Shown: positions 11,149 through 23,649 of the stretch, piece after piece
Layout: each line of letters opens with the position of its first letter
Position numbering within the stretch: position 1 is the stretch's first letter
DNA from: Palaemon carinicauda
Taxonomy: Eukaryota; Arthropoda; Malacostraca; Decapoda; Palaemonidae
Length of the DNA: 64,000 nucleotides
Direction: 5' to 3'
NCBI RefSeq assembly: GCF_036898095.1
Contig: NC_090765.1
Location: 25,728,211-25,792,210 of the forward strand
Notes under the pieces: generated by a model
What the model was told of the DNA's origin: nothing
Seen by the model: only the letters and a program-made list of their open reading frames with translations
Database searches by the model: none
Translations under genes and position numbers: made by a program

Positions 11149-11227
11149 TCGGGTAAGTTTAATATTGAAAAATGGATTTTGCCAAGTTACTTTCTTTTCT
11201 AGGTATGCTAAGAATATAAATTCTGAA

Positions 11228-11698
11228 TTTAAAAAAGGGTATTTTGACAAAGGAAAAGCTTACTTTTGGGGAGATGCTGTGTAGTATCCAAGGATTTTCC
11301 AGTGAAAGGCTAGAATAGAGAATCCAATATGACATAGATACTAAAGAATTATTGGCTCCCCTGCTCTATGGCCAGTGTATCAATGGGCAAAGCACAGACT
11401 TGGTGTGTATATGAGAGATCTTTGAGTTCAGGTGCTTTTGAACTTGAATACAGCACCTCCAATGCTGAAAACCATATACTACGGGCGATGTCATTACGTC
11501 AACATCGCATAGCAGGAAGAATCAACGCTACACATAGGAACAAGTCTACCTGCACATCAACTTGCGCCCATCTGCCATCTATTAACGCCTAGTGAGAACC
11601 TATTATCACTCTTGTGCCCGTGGCTAAGGAGGGAGGGTCTTTGAGAGCAAACATCCCCTCCCAAAAATTAGTTTTTCCTTGTCAAAACACCTTTTTAG
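11228..11698. mobile_element. Foldback/MITE-like element of about 470 bp
   Basis: Imperfect inverted termini of about 40 bp: the left arm runs from TAAAAAAGGGTATTTTGAC to TACTTTTGGGGAG, and the right arm is its reverse complement ending CCTTGTCAAAACACC. The interior has no coding capacity. One internal stretch near 11558-11590 resembles the DIRS terminal-repeat block ACATCAAC...GCGCC.ATCTG, so this could be a MITE or a solo terminal structure of a third DIRS family. Confidence 0.7.
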
Positions 11699-12100
11699 GG
11701 GTTAATGTGCTATGTGGTCTTCATGAACTACTACCAGCAGAGCATTTATTATGTAGACTCGTGCACCATCAATGACAACCATCTCCCACCAAGCAATAAT
11801 GTACAAAAACTACCTGTTTGTATAGATGAGAAGAAAAACAAACAAATCTGAATATTATCTCAAAAGGGATGACTTCATGGAAAACTGGATCCCTGTCATC
11901 CCACTGCCACTAAAAAAAAACTGACTGCAAAGGTCCTTTTCTCCAAGTACTGCATGCCCTGTACGAGTCGCGAGCAAACTAATTATCCTTCATGAATGTT
12001 GCACGGTTTGGATTTGTTCAAATTAGTGTTTTATAACCACTCTATATACAGACCAACCTGTAAAGCTTTGTTTGTCCTGAAATTACACACACACACACAG

Positions 12101-12131
<31 letters not shown>

Positions 12132-14535
12132 CAATTTCCCTTGTATTGTAGTTTGTAGAGGTAATTAGAATATGGATAACTAATGTTGAAAAGTACTTGT
12201 TAGAAGGTCATTCATGAATGGAAAAGGCAAGGGACACTGACAATGCCCTCCATCATACATATGATCAGGGCACAAGCCCACTCTTCACCCAAGCTAGGAT
12301 CAGGGAGGGCCACGCAATGGCAGCTGATGACTCAGCAGGTACACCTACAAGTTCCTCAAAATCTTAAATTCTTAGCTCACAGGGGTGATGAGCTTGCAGG
12401 GACTACAAGAAACTATCACATTTGAGAAGGTCTAGAACCACAGTCCAGCAGATCAACAGGTAAGGATGTTTCCACTAGGCTTCCCTGTTGGTCTGAGTAT
12501 TTCAAAACAAGCAACCTTCCAAGGATGTGGTTCTCTGTAAATATAGTCATAAGGTAGACATCAGAGAGAGGTTACTACCTCCCAAATCTAAAGCTGAACC
12601 TATATCTGAAGAAATTTTTTGATTTTGGCTAGAAACAGGAGGCCAGGGGTAAAGATTAACAGACCTGGGATATGGTAATTAACTCCTGGTCTCTCTGAAA
12701 GGTTGCAAGTTCACTGACTCTTGCTACTAAGGTTAAAGATATTGAAATTATGGGTTTTGCAAAAGTTCTTTAAAAGGGATGGAAGAATGTCTAACAGCCA
12801 AAAATTCAAGCACCCTATCTACAGACCAAGAGACAATGGGAATTGGTAGATGGTTTACACATAGCACAGCAATGGGTGATCTTACGAAACATGTCGGAGT
12901 CTAGATTCATGGCCAATGCATGCTTCACAGGATCTATTAATGCTGATTTATATAACAAGATTGTTTGATTCATCGATGGGGGGACCTTGCTCCTTAGAAA
13001 AACCATCCAAGTTTTCACACAGATTGGTATTATCTTGTGGATGAACACCTCTTGCAGTTCATCAAAGGGTCCAATTTTGGGCAGAAAAATCCTTCTTGAA
13101 AATACAGCGAAAAACGTAATTTTTTGTTGTTGGGAAAATACAATGTACTGCACATATAAAATTTGTGATGTTTAAAACATACCAAAAGATTTTTTGATAA
13201 GTAATAATTGTGTTTACTACTCACTCGTATAATTTTTCATGTACCAGGTCTCTGCAATGCCCTACACCCCGTGGGGCACAAAAGATGTGTACTAACTGAG
13301 TAGTAATAACAGGATTGTAACTTTGTGTTGTAGTATTGGTAAAGTGGAAAATGTAGATATGCATGACTGATATGCTGTAAGGCAAAACAGTATGTTGAGG
13401 CTTTTAAAAACCATCTTGGCTAATAGATAGGACATTGTGGGCCCAGCACTTGGCTGTTAATGTCCTAGGCATTGACTAGCAAGCCTGTAGACCAGTTCCT
13501 CCAAAACGTTGTGCTGGCATACTCGAACCAAGGTACATACTATGTGATTATTGTGATTTCAGGTGACAAAGAATTAATGTTATTGAGAAAATCCAGTACA
13601 TAATATCACAAAAAGGTCCATTTATTAATTTTAGCTTGCCTTGAGTGATACTGTCTAAGTTGACTCTACAGTATGTTGTATATTGTGAAAGTCCGCGTAT
13701 TATGTGTTTAAGGGGGTTGGTCAGGGGAGGGGTTATAGTACGGAAAACACAAAATCATGAAAAAATTAATTGAGCTTCATATGGCAATGGAGAATGCATA
13801 TTTGAAATATTTTGGTAAAATTCCAATTACCTTCATAGTTACAGTGTAATTATTAAAAGTATCTCAATACCTTAAAAAAAATGATACATATCGAAAATGT
13901 AATATTTCTTCTGCTATCGTAAATCTTAATAATTATAACATTTTAAATAAAACAATTATTGAGCTATGGCATCTTTAAAGATGCCATGAGTCACTAATCG
14001 GGATGTTATGAGCTTTACAGCCCTTGGTGCAAGCACAAACATAAACGGAGCAAACATACGTTTTTGAACTTTGACACATCATTAGTTTTTCTTTGTTTCA
14101 GCAAGAATTTCATTATGCCAACGATGAAAAAACTATCAAGACATCTTATTTCCATGATGAATGATGAAAAAGAGAATTGTCTCTAGTAAGAGTTCAGAAA
14201 CATCTATTCTCGGCAATATTAGCAAAGCTAGCGAAGGGAAGATAGAGTGTGGTTGAGGAAGGAGCAGAATCAGGAGCCTAAAGAGACAAAATATTGAGCA
14301 AAGGAATCTTCATTTATGATTAAATTATAATAAATAATATAGTTTTGGGTCATTTGTACCCAAACACGAGTATAAAATCCATAATAACCATAATTTATTA
14401 ACATTGTCTTTGTAAAAGTACAAAGAAAAACTTAGAATGGCTGTATCTCAATAGTAATGACCTTCAAATTCCTACTTATCCCTTAATTTTCAAGTTTTAA
14501 TAATGAAATTTGGTATATAAGTTAGAAAGAGTTTA
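11699..14535. other. Intron sequence with simple repeats
   Basis: No coding exon is recognised. It holds an (AC)n tract followed by a poly(A) run at about 12087-12126. Open frames at 12815-13224 overlap on both strands and show no family resemblance. It lies in the large intron between the exons at 21175-21293 and 4258-4465. Confidence 0.55.
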
Positions 14536-14755
14536 CAGTGAGCCCTCGCTACTTCGCCGTTCGACCATTGCGGATTCACCACTTCGCGGATTTTTTTCAT
14601 AACGCATGTATATACATATATCGCGGATTTTCCGGAAATTTCGAAAATACCGCGATGTGACCGATGGTGCGAGATTGGAGAAAGTAAGGAAAATTGAATC
14701 ATGATTGATTTTCAATATAAATGAAACTTTGAGGAGCAACAAAGATATCATTTGT

Positions 14756-14837
<82 letters not shown>

Positions 14838-15314
14838 GTGTGTGGTTTTAAATGTAATAAACAAAAAAAATTTTATAGGTTATAACACATTGGTGCTTAT
14901 GTAATATCAACAGTATACTGTAGATGGTTTGAATAAGTTAAGAAATGGTATAAACGATACTTTGTTAGTGTATTCGTACACTCTCAAGAGCGGCAGCTAG
15001 ACGTCAGCTGATCTAATCACAGCCAAAAGTAAAACAAAAAGAAGTCAACAATACTCGATTTTTAAAACATACCCGAAATTTAAAAACAAAAGTACACGCT
15101 TTCTTAATGTGCAATTAACTATTTAAAGAGTAGCAATTTTCTAGAATAAAATGACGTTTCCCAAAAAATAGTGGTTTGCCGATGAAATCGGATGCCGCAT
15201 TTTTAGCAACGATTGAATTGGATGTACACTCGGCATAATTTTTTCGTTTCGTATTTAATTGACACTAAGAAAACTAATTTTAATTTCTTCATCTATATGT
15301 AAGTATTGTATAAC

Positions 15315-15394
<80 letters not shown>

Positions 15395-15592
15395 TCAGCA
15401 GTTGTAATGAATGCCGTGTTTTTCTTTCGTGAGAATTTCATCGCCACGACTATAACAACAACATACTGTACTGAACTTTACAGTATTATACAGACTACTG
15501 TAATATGATAAAGTAAAATATTTGTAATAACCTATTTTATATGAAATGGGGATATTTTTTTTGTTTAAAATTTACATTAACGTACGTAAAAC

Positions 15593-15660
<68 letters not shown>

Positions 15661-16305
15661 TTGTTTTCCTGCTTTGCTACGTATGTATGATTTTATATAG
15701 ATACGGTAAATAATATTTGTAATAACATATTTTCTAAAAGCTTTTACTGTAATATCATTATTTATCACTTTTATCATGCGCGTTAAATGCCTTCGTTTGT
15801 TTACTGAGCGTACTTTATGACGCCGTCGTTTCAGGCGGCGTCATAGAGAAAAACATTTCATTTGGAAGTCCTAAGAAAAATTAAGTAAAACATTAATAAT
15901 AACAAAATCAACATACTGTACTGAATAATCAATATAATCGATGCAAAAACTAACCTATACACAGATGTGTAAATGCGTTTGTTTCTTCATTATGATCAGA
16001 GATAAACGTAAACAAAACATTGGTTGCCATTTTTTATCGTTCTTTTTGGCGTGTTTAGGAAACGCATGATATAAAATCGCCTTTAATATTTGTGCCTGTT
16101 TTAGTTTAGGGTACTGTAGTACATGCATTAAGTGTTCTGTACATTAAAGGGTAGTTTGTTAACAGTACTACGTACAAGGGAAGGTTTTAAAAGTCTGAAT
16201 ATACTTGTTAAATAAATACGTAAATATGGTGTCACTACTTCGCGGATTTTCACCTATCGCGATCGGGTCTGGAACCTATCTACTGCGATAAACGAGGGCT
16301 CACTG
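14536..16305. mobile_element. pogo/Tigger-like DNA transposon, non-autonomous
   Basis: Flanked by TA on both sides (14534-14535 and 16306-16307). Terminal inverted repeats begin CAGTGAGCCCTCG on both ends. The inner ends carry the GCGGATT and CTTCGCGGATTTT blocks typical of pogo/Tigger termini, which belong to the Tc1/mariner superfamily. No transposase frame is present. The interior is filled by three dinucleotide arrays: (GA)n at 14757-14834, (GA)n at 15318-15389 and (CT)n at 15594-15655. It is 1770 bp long and therefore dependent on an outside transposase. Confidence 0.85.
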
Positions 16306-16835
16306 TACAGAACAAATTAACCATTCTCTTTTTTCCAATTTCCATTTAATTTTTCTTTACTTTTTTCATGATTTTTAAGGTTTATTTTCTTAAATGAAAA
16401 AAATCATACCTCAAAATGAAATGACTTTAAAAAAAATTGGTTGCTATGAAGGTTTACATCAGGTCTATATATATGGTAGTAATGCTAGATCTTAGTATGA
16501 TTAACCGAGGGATGTACAGGAACTTTTCAAAAGTTTATGTATATGTTGTAAAAAGGTTTAATTGAAAATAAGGAAAAATTAGTTGAGATTAAAAGTACAT
16601 TGATGGTTATTGTGTTTGTGATAAAGTTATCGTCCAAACTGTGTTTCATTATGTAGAGGTCAAAACTGTGCTCAAGTAAGAAACAACTGCTGTCTATTCA
16701 TTCCTGTATACAGTATTTTCTTGTACTATTGCAGCTCATGTTTCGCAGTCTCAGGACATTGCAGGTTTTTAAATATATATGTTTTTAATCTTGCGTATTT
16801 TCTACTAAATCGCGCAAACCTGTGAGATAAGAAAA
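16306..16835. other. Intron sequence, nothing recognised
   Basis: AT-rich host sequence between the pogo-like element and DIRS B1. Confidence 0.55.
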
Positions 16836-17006
16836 ATGACAAATTCGGATAATTTGTATTTTTCCTAATGATACAAACCAGTTAACTACCCATTCCATTA
16901 GTTAGTAGGGGTAGTGGGGGTAGCTTGCTACCCCACTCGCACACCTGTGATTCACTTTGCTTGGAGGTAGGACTTCAAGGGGGATAGGGTTGGTGGGTAA
17001 GTTTGT

Positions 17007-17108
17007 ATAAATAGTTGAAGCTTTGTATCATTAGGAAAAACATAAATCATCTCCGAACTTGTCATTTGTTCTGTAACTGGAATACAAACCTGCAATATTT
17101 ATTAGGGG
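17007..17108. repeat. B1 internal complementary region
   Basis: The left half is complementary to the left end (16836-16885). The right half, ending CTGGAATACAAACCTGC, is complementary to the right end (about 20660-20689). The junction CTTGTCATTTGTTC is the complement of the circle junction. Confidence 0.88.
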
Positions 17109-17779
17109 TGACTCAACCATTAGGAGGGTGGACGTCCCTGCAAAACTGGCTTATTGGCGAGCCAGAGGCTCCTTATTTTGAATAGGTAAGTAGCAAAAAT
17201 AAGGAATCCCTACACTTTGCTAAACCTTGCTATTTAACGTACGCAGCCTACACAAGGTACTTGCTGAGATACTTAGTAGTGTAACTGTCCAGATAAAAGT
17301 TATTCCGAGTCTTTGTGGGAAAAACTGTTGTAACCAAGACTTTCCTAACACCACCTCGTCTGGGTATGGAGACGCAACAGTATTAAATTAATACTAGGTA
17401 CATAAGGAAGCATGGTTTACCTGCTGAGGTTGGAGGTCAACTTGTGCAGAGGGTGCTGCTTTCCCCAAGAGAAGGGGGATGAAGAAAAAGAAGAGAGCCG
17501 AGCCAGTCATTTATTTTCATTCACGCAGTACCAGCTGAACTCGGCTGAGTCCCTGGTTAGGCTGGAGGAACGTAGAGAGTAGAGGTCCCCTTTTTTGTTT
17601 TGTTTCTTGTTGTTGTCGGCTACCCCCCAAAATTGGGGGAAGTGCCTTTGGTATATGGATGGACATCCGGGTATCAGTGCCCTTAACCTTCTGCTACTGG
17701 TCCGATAAGGATCTTGAGGTATCAAAACAGCTGTTGTGTAGCCACCACAGGACCGATAGAGAATGTAACGAGTTCTGTG

Positions 17780-18710
17780 GGTCACATCTTGCAGGTAATG
17801 GGCTGTGAATCGTCTAGTGCTTCCACACCCTTATTTGTAGAACCTGCGTAACAGAGTAATTTCTTTTGAAGGCCAGGAACGTAGCTATGCCCTGAAATTG
17901 TGCGCTTTGGGTTGACGTGTTGGAGGAGGATCTGTATTTAGAGCATAATTGATGACTCTGCGAATCCATGCGGGGATGGTGTTTTTGGTGATCCTCCTCT
18001 TGTTTCCCCCCCGTACTGACAAAAAAAAAACAAAGGCACCCGGAGCTGTCTGCTGCTGTTCTCTTGAGGTAGAGCCCCAAACTCTTCACTGGGCACACTA
18101 ACAGATGATCTGGATCATCAGTTACAGAGAAGAGACTCGTTATCCGGAATGAGTTGAATCTAGGAGCTGACACCCCTGAATTTTGAGTCTTGGCAATTAA
18201 CTCAGGGACGAAGTTGAACATAACATTTCTCCATCACCTTGAATAGGCTAAGTTCCCTGACTCGTTTGACCAAGGCCAGGGCGAGTAGGAACACCGTCTT
18301 CAAAGTCAAGTGGCAATCTGTTGCCTGGCGTAATGGTTCGAAGGGAGACGTCTTTAGAGACCGGAGAATTCAAACAAGGTTCCAACGGAGAGGTCTCACT
18401 TCTGACTGAGAATAGGTAAGTTCGTAACTCTGTATGAGTAAGGAAAGTTCTGGCGATGAGGAGATGTCCATTCCTTTCAGTTTGAAGGCAAGGGTCAAGA
18501 TTGAGACATAGCCTTTCACTGTCGAAAATGAAAGGTACATTTCCACACGCAAATACACGAGGAACTTCGCTATTGCTGGTATAGTGGCATCGAGTGGAAA
18601 GATATCCCTTCCACGACACCAACCACAGAAGACGTTCCACTTTGCCAGGTAGACTGCTGCTGAGAATTTCCACAGATAACCAGACATCCTCTTCCTCTTC
18701 GCAACTTGTT
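17780..18710 (-). pseudogene. B1 tyrosine recombinase, inactivated
   Basis: The N-terminal part reads KFSAAVYLAKWNVFCGWCRG and IPAIAKFLVYLRVE. The arginine box is ALVKRVRELS near 18260 and is followed by NFVPELIAKTQN. The H-x-x-R box has become AQFQGIATFLAF, so both histidine and arginine are missing. The tyrosine is still present in TAHYLQDVTH near 17800, in a different frame. Multiple frameshifts. Confidence 0.87.
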
Positions 18711-18959
18711 GCGAAAATCCTCTCTGAGTGAGGGGATGCTGGATAGTTTCCAGCCTTGAAGTCGGCTACGGCTTTGTGGTAGATGTTGACGTGTGGTTGT
18801 CCGAGTAGATCGTGTCGTGAATGGAGTTCCCTTGGAGGCTCAGTTAGGATGATGCTATAGAAGAGCTATGAGTCATTGAGAGGTTGACTGATGTTCTGGC
18901 CTTGTTGAGTACTTTTCTCATCAGACAGAACGGGGGAAAGGCGTAATGCTGATATAGTC

Positions 18960-19915
18960 CCAACGTTGTTGGAATGCATCTCACCAGAGAGCCTTGGGGT
19001 CTGCGACTAGAAAGTTGTACAGCGGGTGCCTAAAGTTTAGGGCCGATGCGAACAGATCCATGGTTGGAGAACCCCACAAAGTCAGGATTTTGTTGGCTAC
19101 TAAATATCCAAAAGACCATTCGGTACCCACTATCTGAAATGCTCTGCTCAAATCGTTGGCAAGCACATTCCTCTTGCCAGGAATGAAGCGAGCTGATAGC
19201 AGTACCGAGCGGACTTCGGCCCATCTCAGTATTTCTACTGCTAGATGGGATAGGGGCTGCGAAAATGTACCTCCTTGCTTGTTGATGTAAGCCACTGCTG
19301 TGGTGTCGTCGCTCATCACCACCATTGAGTGGCCCGCCAGGAAATGATGGAACTTTTGAAGGGCCAGAAAGATAGCCTTCATTTCTAAGAGATTTATGTG
19401 AAGGTACTTTTCTGACTCTGACCAGAGAACTGAAGTCGTGTGGTGCAGCAAGTGGGGCCCCCACCCTTCTTTTGATGCATTGGAAAACAGCATCAAGTCC
19501 CGGGGGGAGGACAAGAAGATCTGCCTTCCGCCGCAGATTCTCGTCTAAACCCATCCCTCGAGGTTCATCCGTTCCTCTGGTCCCATGGGGATCAGAATGT
19601 CTGGGGAATCGAAGGCCAGATTCCAATTGGACTTTACTCTCCACTGGAGAGATAGAGTCCAGAGGCAGCCAGATGGGATAGGGAGGATTTGTTTCTGAAG
19701 AGACATAGCCTCTTATGTGAGTTCTCCTTGTCTGATAAAAGGTCTTGCGACCTTTCTCAACCTTGTTATCCTGTCGTCTGATGGGAAGGCTTTGTGGAGA
19801 TTGGTGCCTACAAATCATAACCTAGATATACCAGTCTCTGAGTGGGAGGCAAGGATGACTTCTCTAGATATACCATGATCCCAAGACATTGGTAAAGCCT
19901 CAGAAGTTTGTCTCA
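18960..19915 (-). pseudogene. B1 RNase H and RT thumb remnant
   Basis: The frame at 19514-18981 reads LMLFSNASKEGWGPHL, MKAIFLALQKF, VVMSDDTTAVAYINKQGG and NVLANDLSRA, the RNase H of a DIRS element. The first catalytic aspartate of the usual TDAS motif is asparagine here (SNAS). The connector GSPTMDLFASALNF follows. From 19515 to 19915 only broken pieces of the RT thumb remain before the deletion junction. Confidence 0.88.
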
Positions 19916-20569
19916 GCTAAGAAAATCAACAATTCAGGAGAACCACTCAATCCTCCAGCAGGAAGGGGGTTCCCTAGGGAGACAAAGCTGAAAAGTTAAA
20001 TTACAAACAGTTATAATTTCCCTTAATTAATGAAGAAAACAATTCGGAAGTGCAACCTAACCCACGAACGGGAAAGACGCTCCCTCCGTAAAGTATACTG
20101 CCGGCCACCCATGAAAAGTGTGCGGCGATGTCCTTGAGAAAGAGCAAGACCGAAGCCCAGCTCTGAGAGGGCCGCACTTCTTCCCCCCGCAGAATCTACG
20201 TAGGGGGGAAGGCAACAACAACAGCTGAATGGAGGAGTATTCAAACGATGACGATTCCCCTGCAAAGGCAGCCGAGACACACGGAAGCCTATCCACCCAA
20301 GGAAAGACCGGTCTCCAAGGGAAAGGTTGGGAGGGAAGGGTTTCCATCTTTTGAGAACCTGCCTTACTACGCTATCACACAAACATCAACTTACACTGTA
20401 AGGAAAAGTTTACAATATACCGGTATATAAAAACATTAGGAATGTTTTCATATATATTGAAGAAAAAACATAAGTTGAACACACAAAGATTAATGGCAGT
20501 CAAAAATAAGTTGAGGAAAAGCGGTAACAACCGCTCTACCTCCGAGCCAAAAGTAAAGTGAAGCACAGT
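19916..20569 (-). other. B1 5' leader and residual ORF1-proximal sequence
   Basis: Sequence from the deletion junction to the right terminal repeat. The block GCTGAAAAGTTAAA near 19989 recurs at the B2/B3 junction (about 30127), which marks both as 5'-leader sequence. The overlapping open frames here are GC-rich shadows without family resemblance. Confidence 0.6.
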
Positions 20570-20689
20570 CATAGGTGTGTGAGTGAAGGGACACCCTACC
20601 CCCTGCTAACTAGGGGAATGGGTAGTTAACGCTCGGTAAATTTAAATAGCTTGTCCATAGCGTAGGTTTGTATTCCAGTTACGGAACAA

Positions 20690-21174
20690 GCACATAAGAA
20701 GAATGATCTAGTGTAACTTAATATTGTACTCAATCAAATATCAGAGTGCATCCTGTTTGTGATTAATTACTTGCATCCCCATAAAGCAACTTTGGAAGTT
20801 GTTAAACTTTAATTGTTTTAGCAATATAATCAAATACAGTGTGTCACAAACAAACAATAGATATTTAGCAAATACACCATTTTGAAAATTGATTCATAAG
20901 TGGATGCAGAGGTTCATTATTTCTATGGCCTCAATGAGAGATTGAAGAAAACTGACAGCTAATAAATAGCATGCTTCTGGGGACACTTTTTGGAGTAAAG
21001 GAGGTCAGTTAGGGTGATGATTAATATCATTACAGTATTCTTAAACATAGGTAAAATTTATAATGCCTCTACTGGCCTCAAAAGTGGATTTTGACTCTAC
21101 CAGAAACTAATAAAATTGGACAACATATGCTTTTTAAAATTCTAAACTAGAACCTTCTTTTGTTTCAATATTAC
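20690..21174. other. Intron sequence, nothing recognised
   Basis: AT-rich host intron between B1 and the CWF19L1 exon at 21175-21293. Confidence 0.6.
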
Positions 21175-21293
21175 CTGTAAGGCAGTCTTTCATAATAAAC
21201 TTCTCCAAGCCCAGAAAAGTGATAACGAGGTTGTACATTGTATGCCAATCTTGATATCATAGTGGAACCATCTGCTTCAGGATCATATCCCTC
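21175..21293 (-). CDS. CWF19L1: CWF19L1 exon: metallophosphoesterase-like domain
   Basis: Internal coding exon, 119 bp. The acceptor is AATTATTAG before 21293 and the donor is TTACAG/GTAATA after 21175. It starts in phase 0 and ends two bases into an arginine codon completed by the exon at 4258-4465. The product reads DGSTMISRLAYNVQPRYHF then SGLGEVYYERLPYR, which is the conserved CWF19L1 segment LA--LKPRYHF--L---YYERLPYR. The following intron (about 16.7 kb) holds A1, B1, the pogo-like element and the foldback element. Confidence 0.95.
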
Positions 21294-23039
21294 CTAATAA
21301 TTGAAAGGATGAAACTTATTTACATAATTCCCGTCACACTCCTGTACTATGATGATACCTAAATCTATTTAAAATACTTCAGCCCACTCTTCCTAGAAAA
21401 TCAATGAGACTATTCAAAAGTGGAAGAGAAAACCATAAAATTAAACTAAAAGTAATCTAACCTATAAACATTGTATAAAAACACACACAAATGTTAACTA
21501 TCTATTCACAGACAGTATTACTTATTTTATACAGGTAGGCCTACTTTGAAAAAGCATTTTCAATTGTGAGCATAATATCATATAAAACACTGTTCAAATA
21601 TAATTCAAATTCAATTATGGGAAAAATTAAAAATCCTTTTGAAATGTCAAAAATACAGTTTAGTAGAAAATGGCCTGTATTTCTAGTGCTCCTCAAATGC
21701 TGCTGTAAGTACTAGGAACATTGAAGGCACATAAAAATAAAATAAAACTGACTTTTGCAAACAGTTGATAATTCCAGCCCCCATAACTGCCTGGGCCCTG
21801 AAAATACATCCAACCACCATTTCAACCAAGGGATCTATTATACTGTTCTTGAGGCAAGGATGAATCTGGGTATATGTCCTGTTCTGCCCAGAGGAAGACT
21901 TTGATGGCCAACTGGCCAAATTTCTATCAGTGGATGACACTGAATCCTTGGGTAAGATATGGTAGTCTTCTTAACTCCATCTTTTTCACTTTTTTTTGAC
22001 ATCACAAATCCTTGAAGAAAAAAAAAGAAAAAAAAAGAAAAAAAGAGATATATCCAAGTCCTGAAAAGTTGATGACAAGGCAAGCAAGATCACCTCATGT
22101 GAAGATTCAAATTATATCAACCATGCCCCAGTACATTTGAAGGAACTAGAAAAATCCCATGAAGTATGTGGTGTGTCAATGCCACTTTAAGTCAAGTCCA
22201 CAGATGCTGGCTGAAATAAAGGTAGACAGGTTTATAAACCACATGAGACTTGGAAGTAAATGTCAAGGTAAAGGATGAGATGCCCAAGTTGTTATTACCA
22301 CTGATGGCCATGGAGGTTAACTCATCTCCCAACTCCTTGACCATGGAGTCTATAAACAGAGATGGACCTCATTTCAATAAAAATTGTTCAAGGTGGAGGC
22401 AGCCAAAGTAAGTCACAAGGACTTTGCAAAAGACAAGTATGTAGTCGTGGTAAGGCAACAGGTTCAGATGCATCCATGGATGGACAACAAAAACTACTGA
22501 AACAGGTGTAGGTGGTTATAAGGGATCAACATTCCAAAATTCTAGAGACCATGCAAGTAAAAATGAAGAGGAAGTTGAAGACGGGCAAAAACACTAGTAG
22601 AAAATAGAAACACATACAATGGGAGCAACTCCTCAAGCAGATTCAGTGCATAACCATAAGAGAGCCAGATTGGCTTTCTGCATTTAAGAGAAAACCTCAT
22701 GATGTAAGCAAGAGAAGAATGAATATGAATACATACCGCCTTTCGCACTGATGGCTTGAGAAGCATGACCCGGAACTGGCAGAGCAGGAGGCAGTCACCC
22801 ATTGAAATCCTACTGATAAAATTATTGGGTCACTTGATTGGCCAGACAGTACTACATTTGATCCTTCTTCCTACGGTTCATTTATTCTTTGTCTACACAT
22901 ATACTGAACAGTCTAGTTTATTCTTTACACATTCTTCTCTGTCCTCATAAACCTGACAGCACTGAGATCACCAAACAATTCTTCACTCAAATGGTTAACT
23001 GTACTGTAATTGTGCAGTGGCTATTTGCCTCTTGGTAAG
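21294..23039. other. Intron sequence, nothing recognised
   Basis: AT-rich host intron with a purine-rich A/G tract near 22015-22050. Minus-strand frames at 21683-22083 and 22542-22802 show no family resemblance. Confidence 0.55.
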
Positions 23040-23428
23040 GGTAGAAGAGACTTAAGATATGGTAAGCAGCTCTTCTGGGAGAAGGACACTCTAAAATCAA
23101 ACCATTGTTATCTAGTCTTGGTTAGTGTCACAGCCTCAGTACCATGGTCTTCTACTGTCTTGGGGTAGAGTTCTCTTGCTTGGGCGTACACTCAGACACA
23201 CTATTCTATCTTATTTCTCTTCCTCTTGTTTCTTTTGAAGTTTTCATCATCTATATATGAAGGATTATTTTAAATGTTGTTACTCTTCTTAAATTGTTTC
23301 ATTGTAATTGTTCATTACTTCTCTCATAGATTATTTCCTTGTTTCCTTTCCTCACTGGGCTATTTTCCCTGTTGGAGCCCTTGGGCTTATAGCATCTTGC
23401 TTTTTCAACTAGGGTTACAGCTTAACTA

Positions 23429-23470
<42 letters not shown>
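23040..23470 (+). mobile_element. Non-LTR retrotransposon 3' end with (TAA)n tail
   Basis: Plus-strand pyrimidine-rich 3' untranslated sequence ending GCATCTTGCTTTTTCAAC, then AGCTTAACTAG and about eleven TAA/AAT units (23430-23470). A trinucleotide tail directly after a 3' UTR is typical of 5'-truncated LINE copies. No ORF remains. It lies opposite in sense to the host gene and the DIRS copies. I recall this tail as common in decapod sequences but cannot check that here. Confidence 0.65.
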
Positions 23471-23649
23471 GAAGTGTGAAAGAACAAACAAACAGACTAT
23501 GAGATGAAAAAAATATGACTAAGATACAAGGAAAGCTTGGTGGGAGTACCTCATCTGGGTGTTAGGTGTATGAAACACTCACATCATATGTTCAAAAAGT
23601 AATTACAGGCCAATCATTGATAACCTAATACCTAATATGTCTTGCCTGA

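Larger units (their letters stand above)
4696..11174 (-). mobile_element. DIRS-type retrotransposon A1 (family A, non-autonomous, decayed)
   Basis: Element of about 6.5 kb reading on the minus strand. It has inverted terminal repeats (about 4735-4905 and 10980-11148) and an ICR just inside the left end (4937-5025). The left half of the ICR is the reverse complement of the extreme left end, and its right half is the reverse complement of the extreme right end. This is the defining DIRS layout and implies a circular intermediate. In element order the contents are: 5' leader (9824-10980), ORF1 (8200-9823), a second ORF1-derived block (7540-8160) where the reverse-transcriptase palm should be, RNase H and connector (6540-7260), and tyrosine recombinase (5500-6535). 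No target-site duplication is seen. All reading frames are interrupted. Boundaries rest on comparing the ends with the ICR and are good to a few bases. Confidence 0.9.
16836..20689 (-). mobile_element. DIRS-type retrotransposon B1 (family B, internally deleted)
   Basis: Short DIRS copy of 3.85 kb with both ends present. The left end begins ATGACAAATTCGG and the right end finishes TTACGGAACAA. Inverted terminal repeats (about 16880-16960 and 20570-20672) share GTTAACTACCCATTCC. The ICR at 17007-17108 joins the complements of both ends. Inside are recombinase (17780-18710), RNase H with part of the RT thumb (18960-19915), and then an abrupt jump at about 19918 to 5'-leader sequence, with the RT palm and nearly all of ORF1 deleted. 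Confidence 0.88.

Noticed and set aside
4696..11174. LTR retrotransposon or endogenous retrovirus
   Set aside because: No direct long terminal repeats, no integrase or protease motifs. The termini are inverted, an ICR is present and the recombinase is of the tyrosine type, so DIRS fits better.
12815..13224. Possible exon around overlapping frames on both strands
   Set aside because: No family resemblance, no matching splice borders in phase with CWF19L1, and the CWF19L1 product is already continuous from 21175 to 4465.
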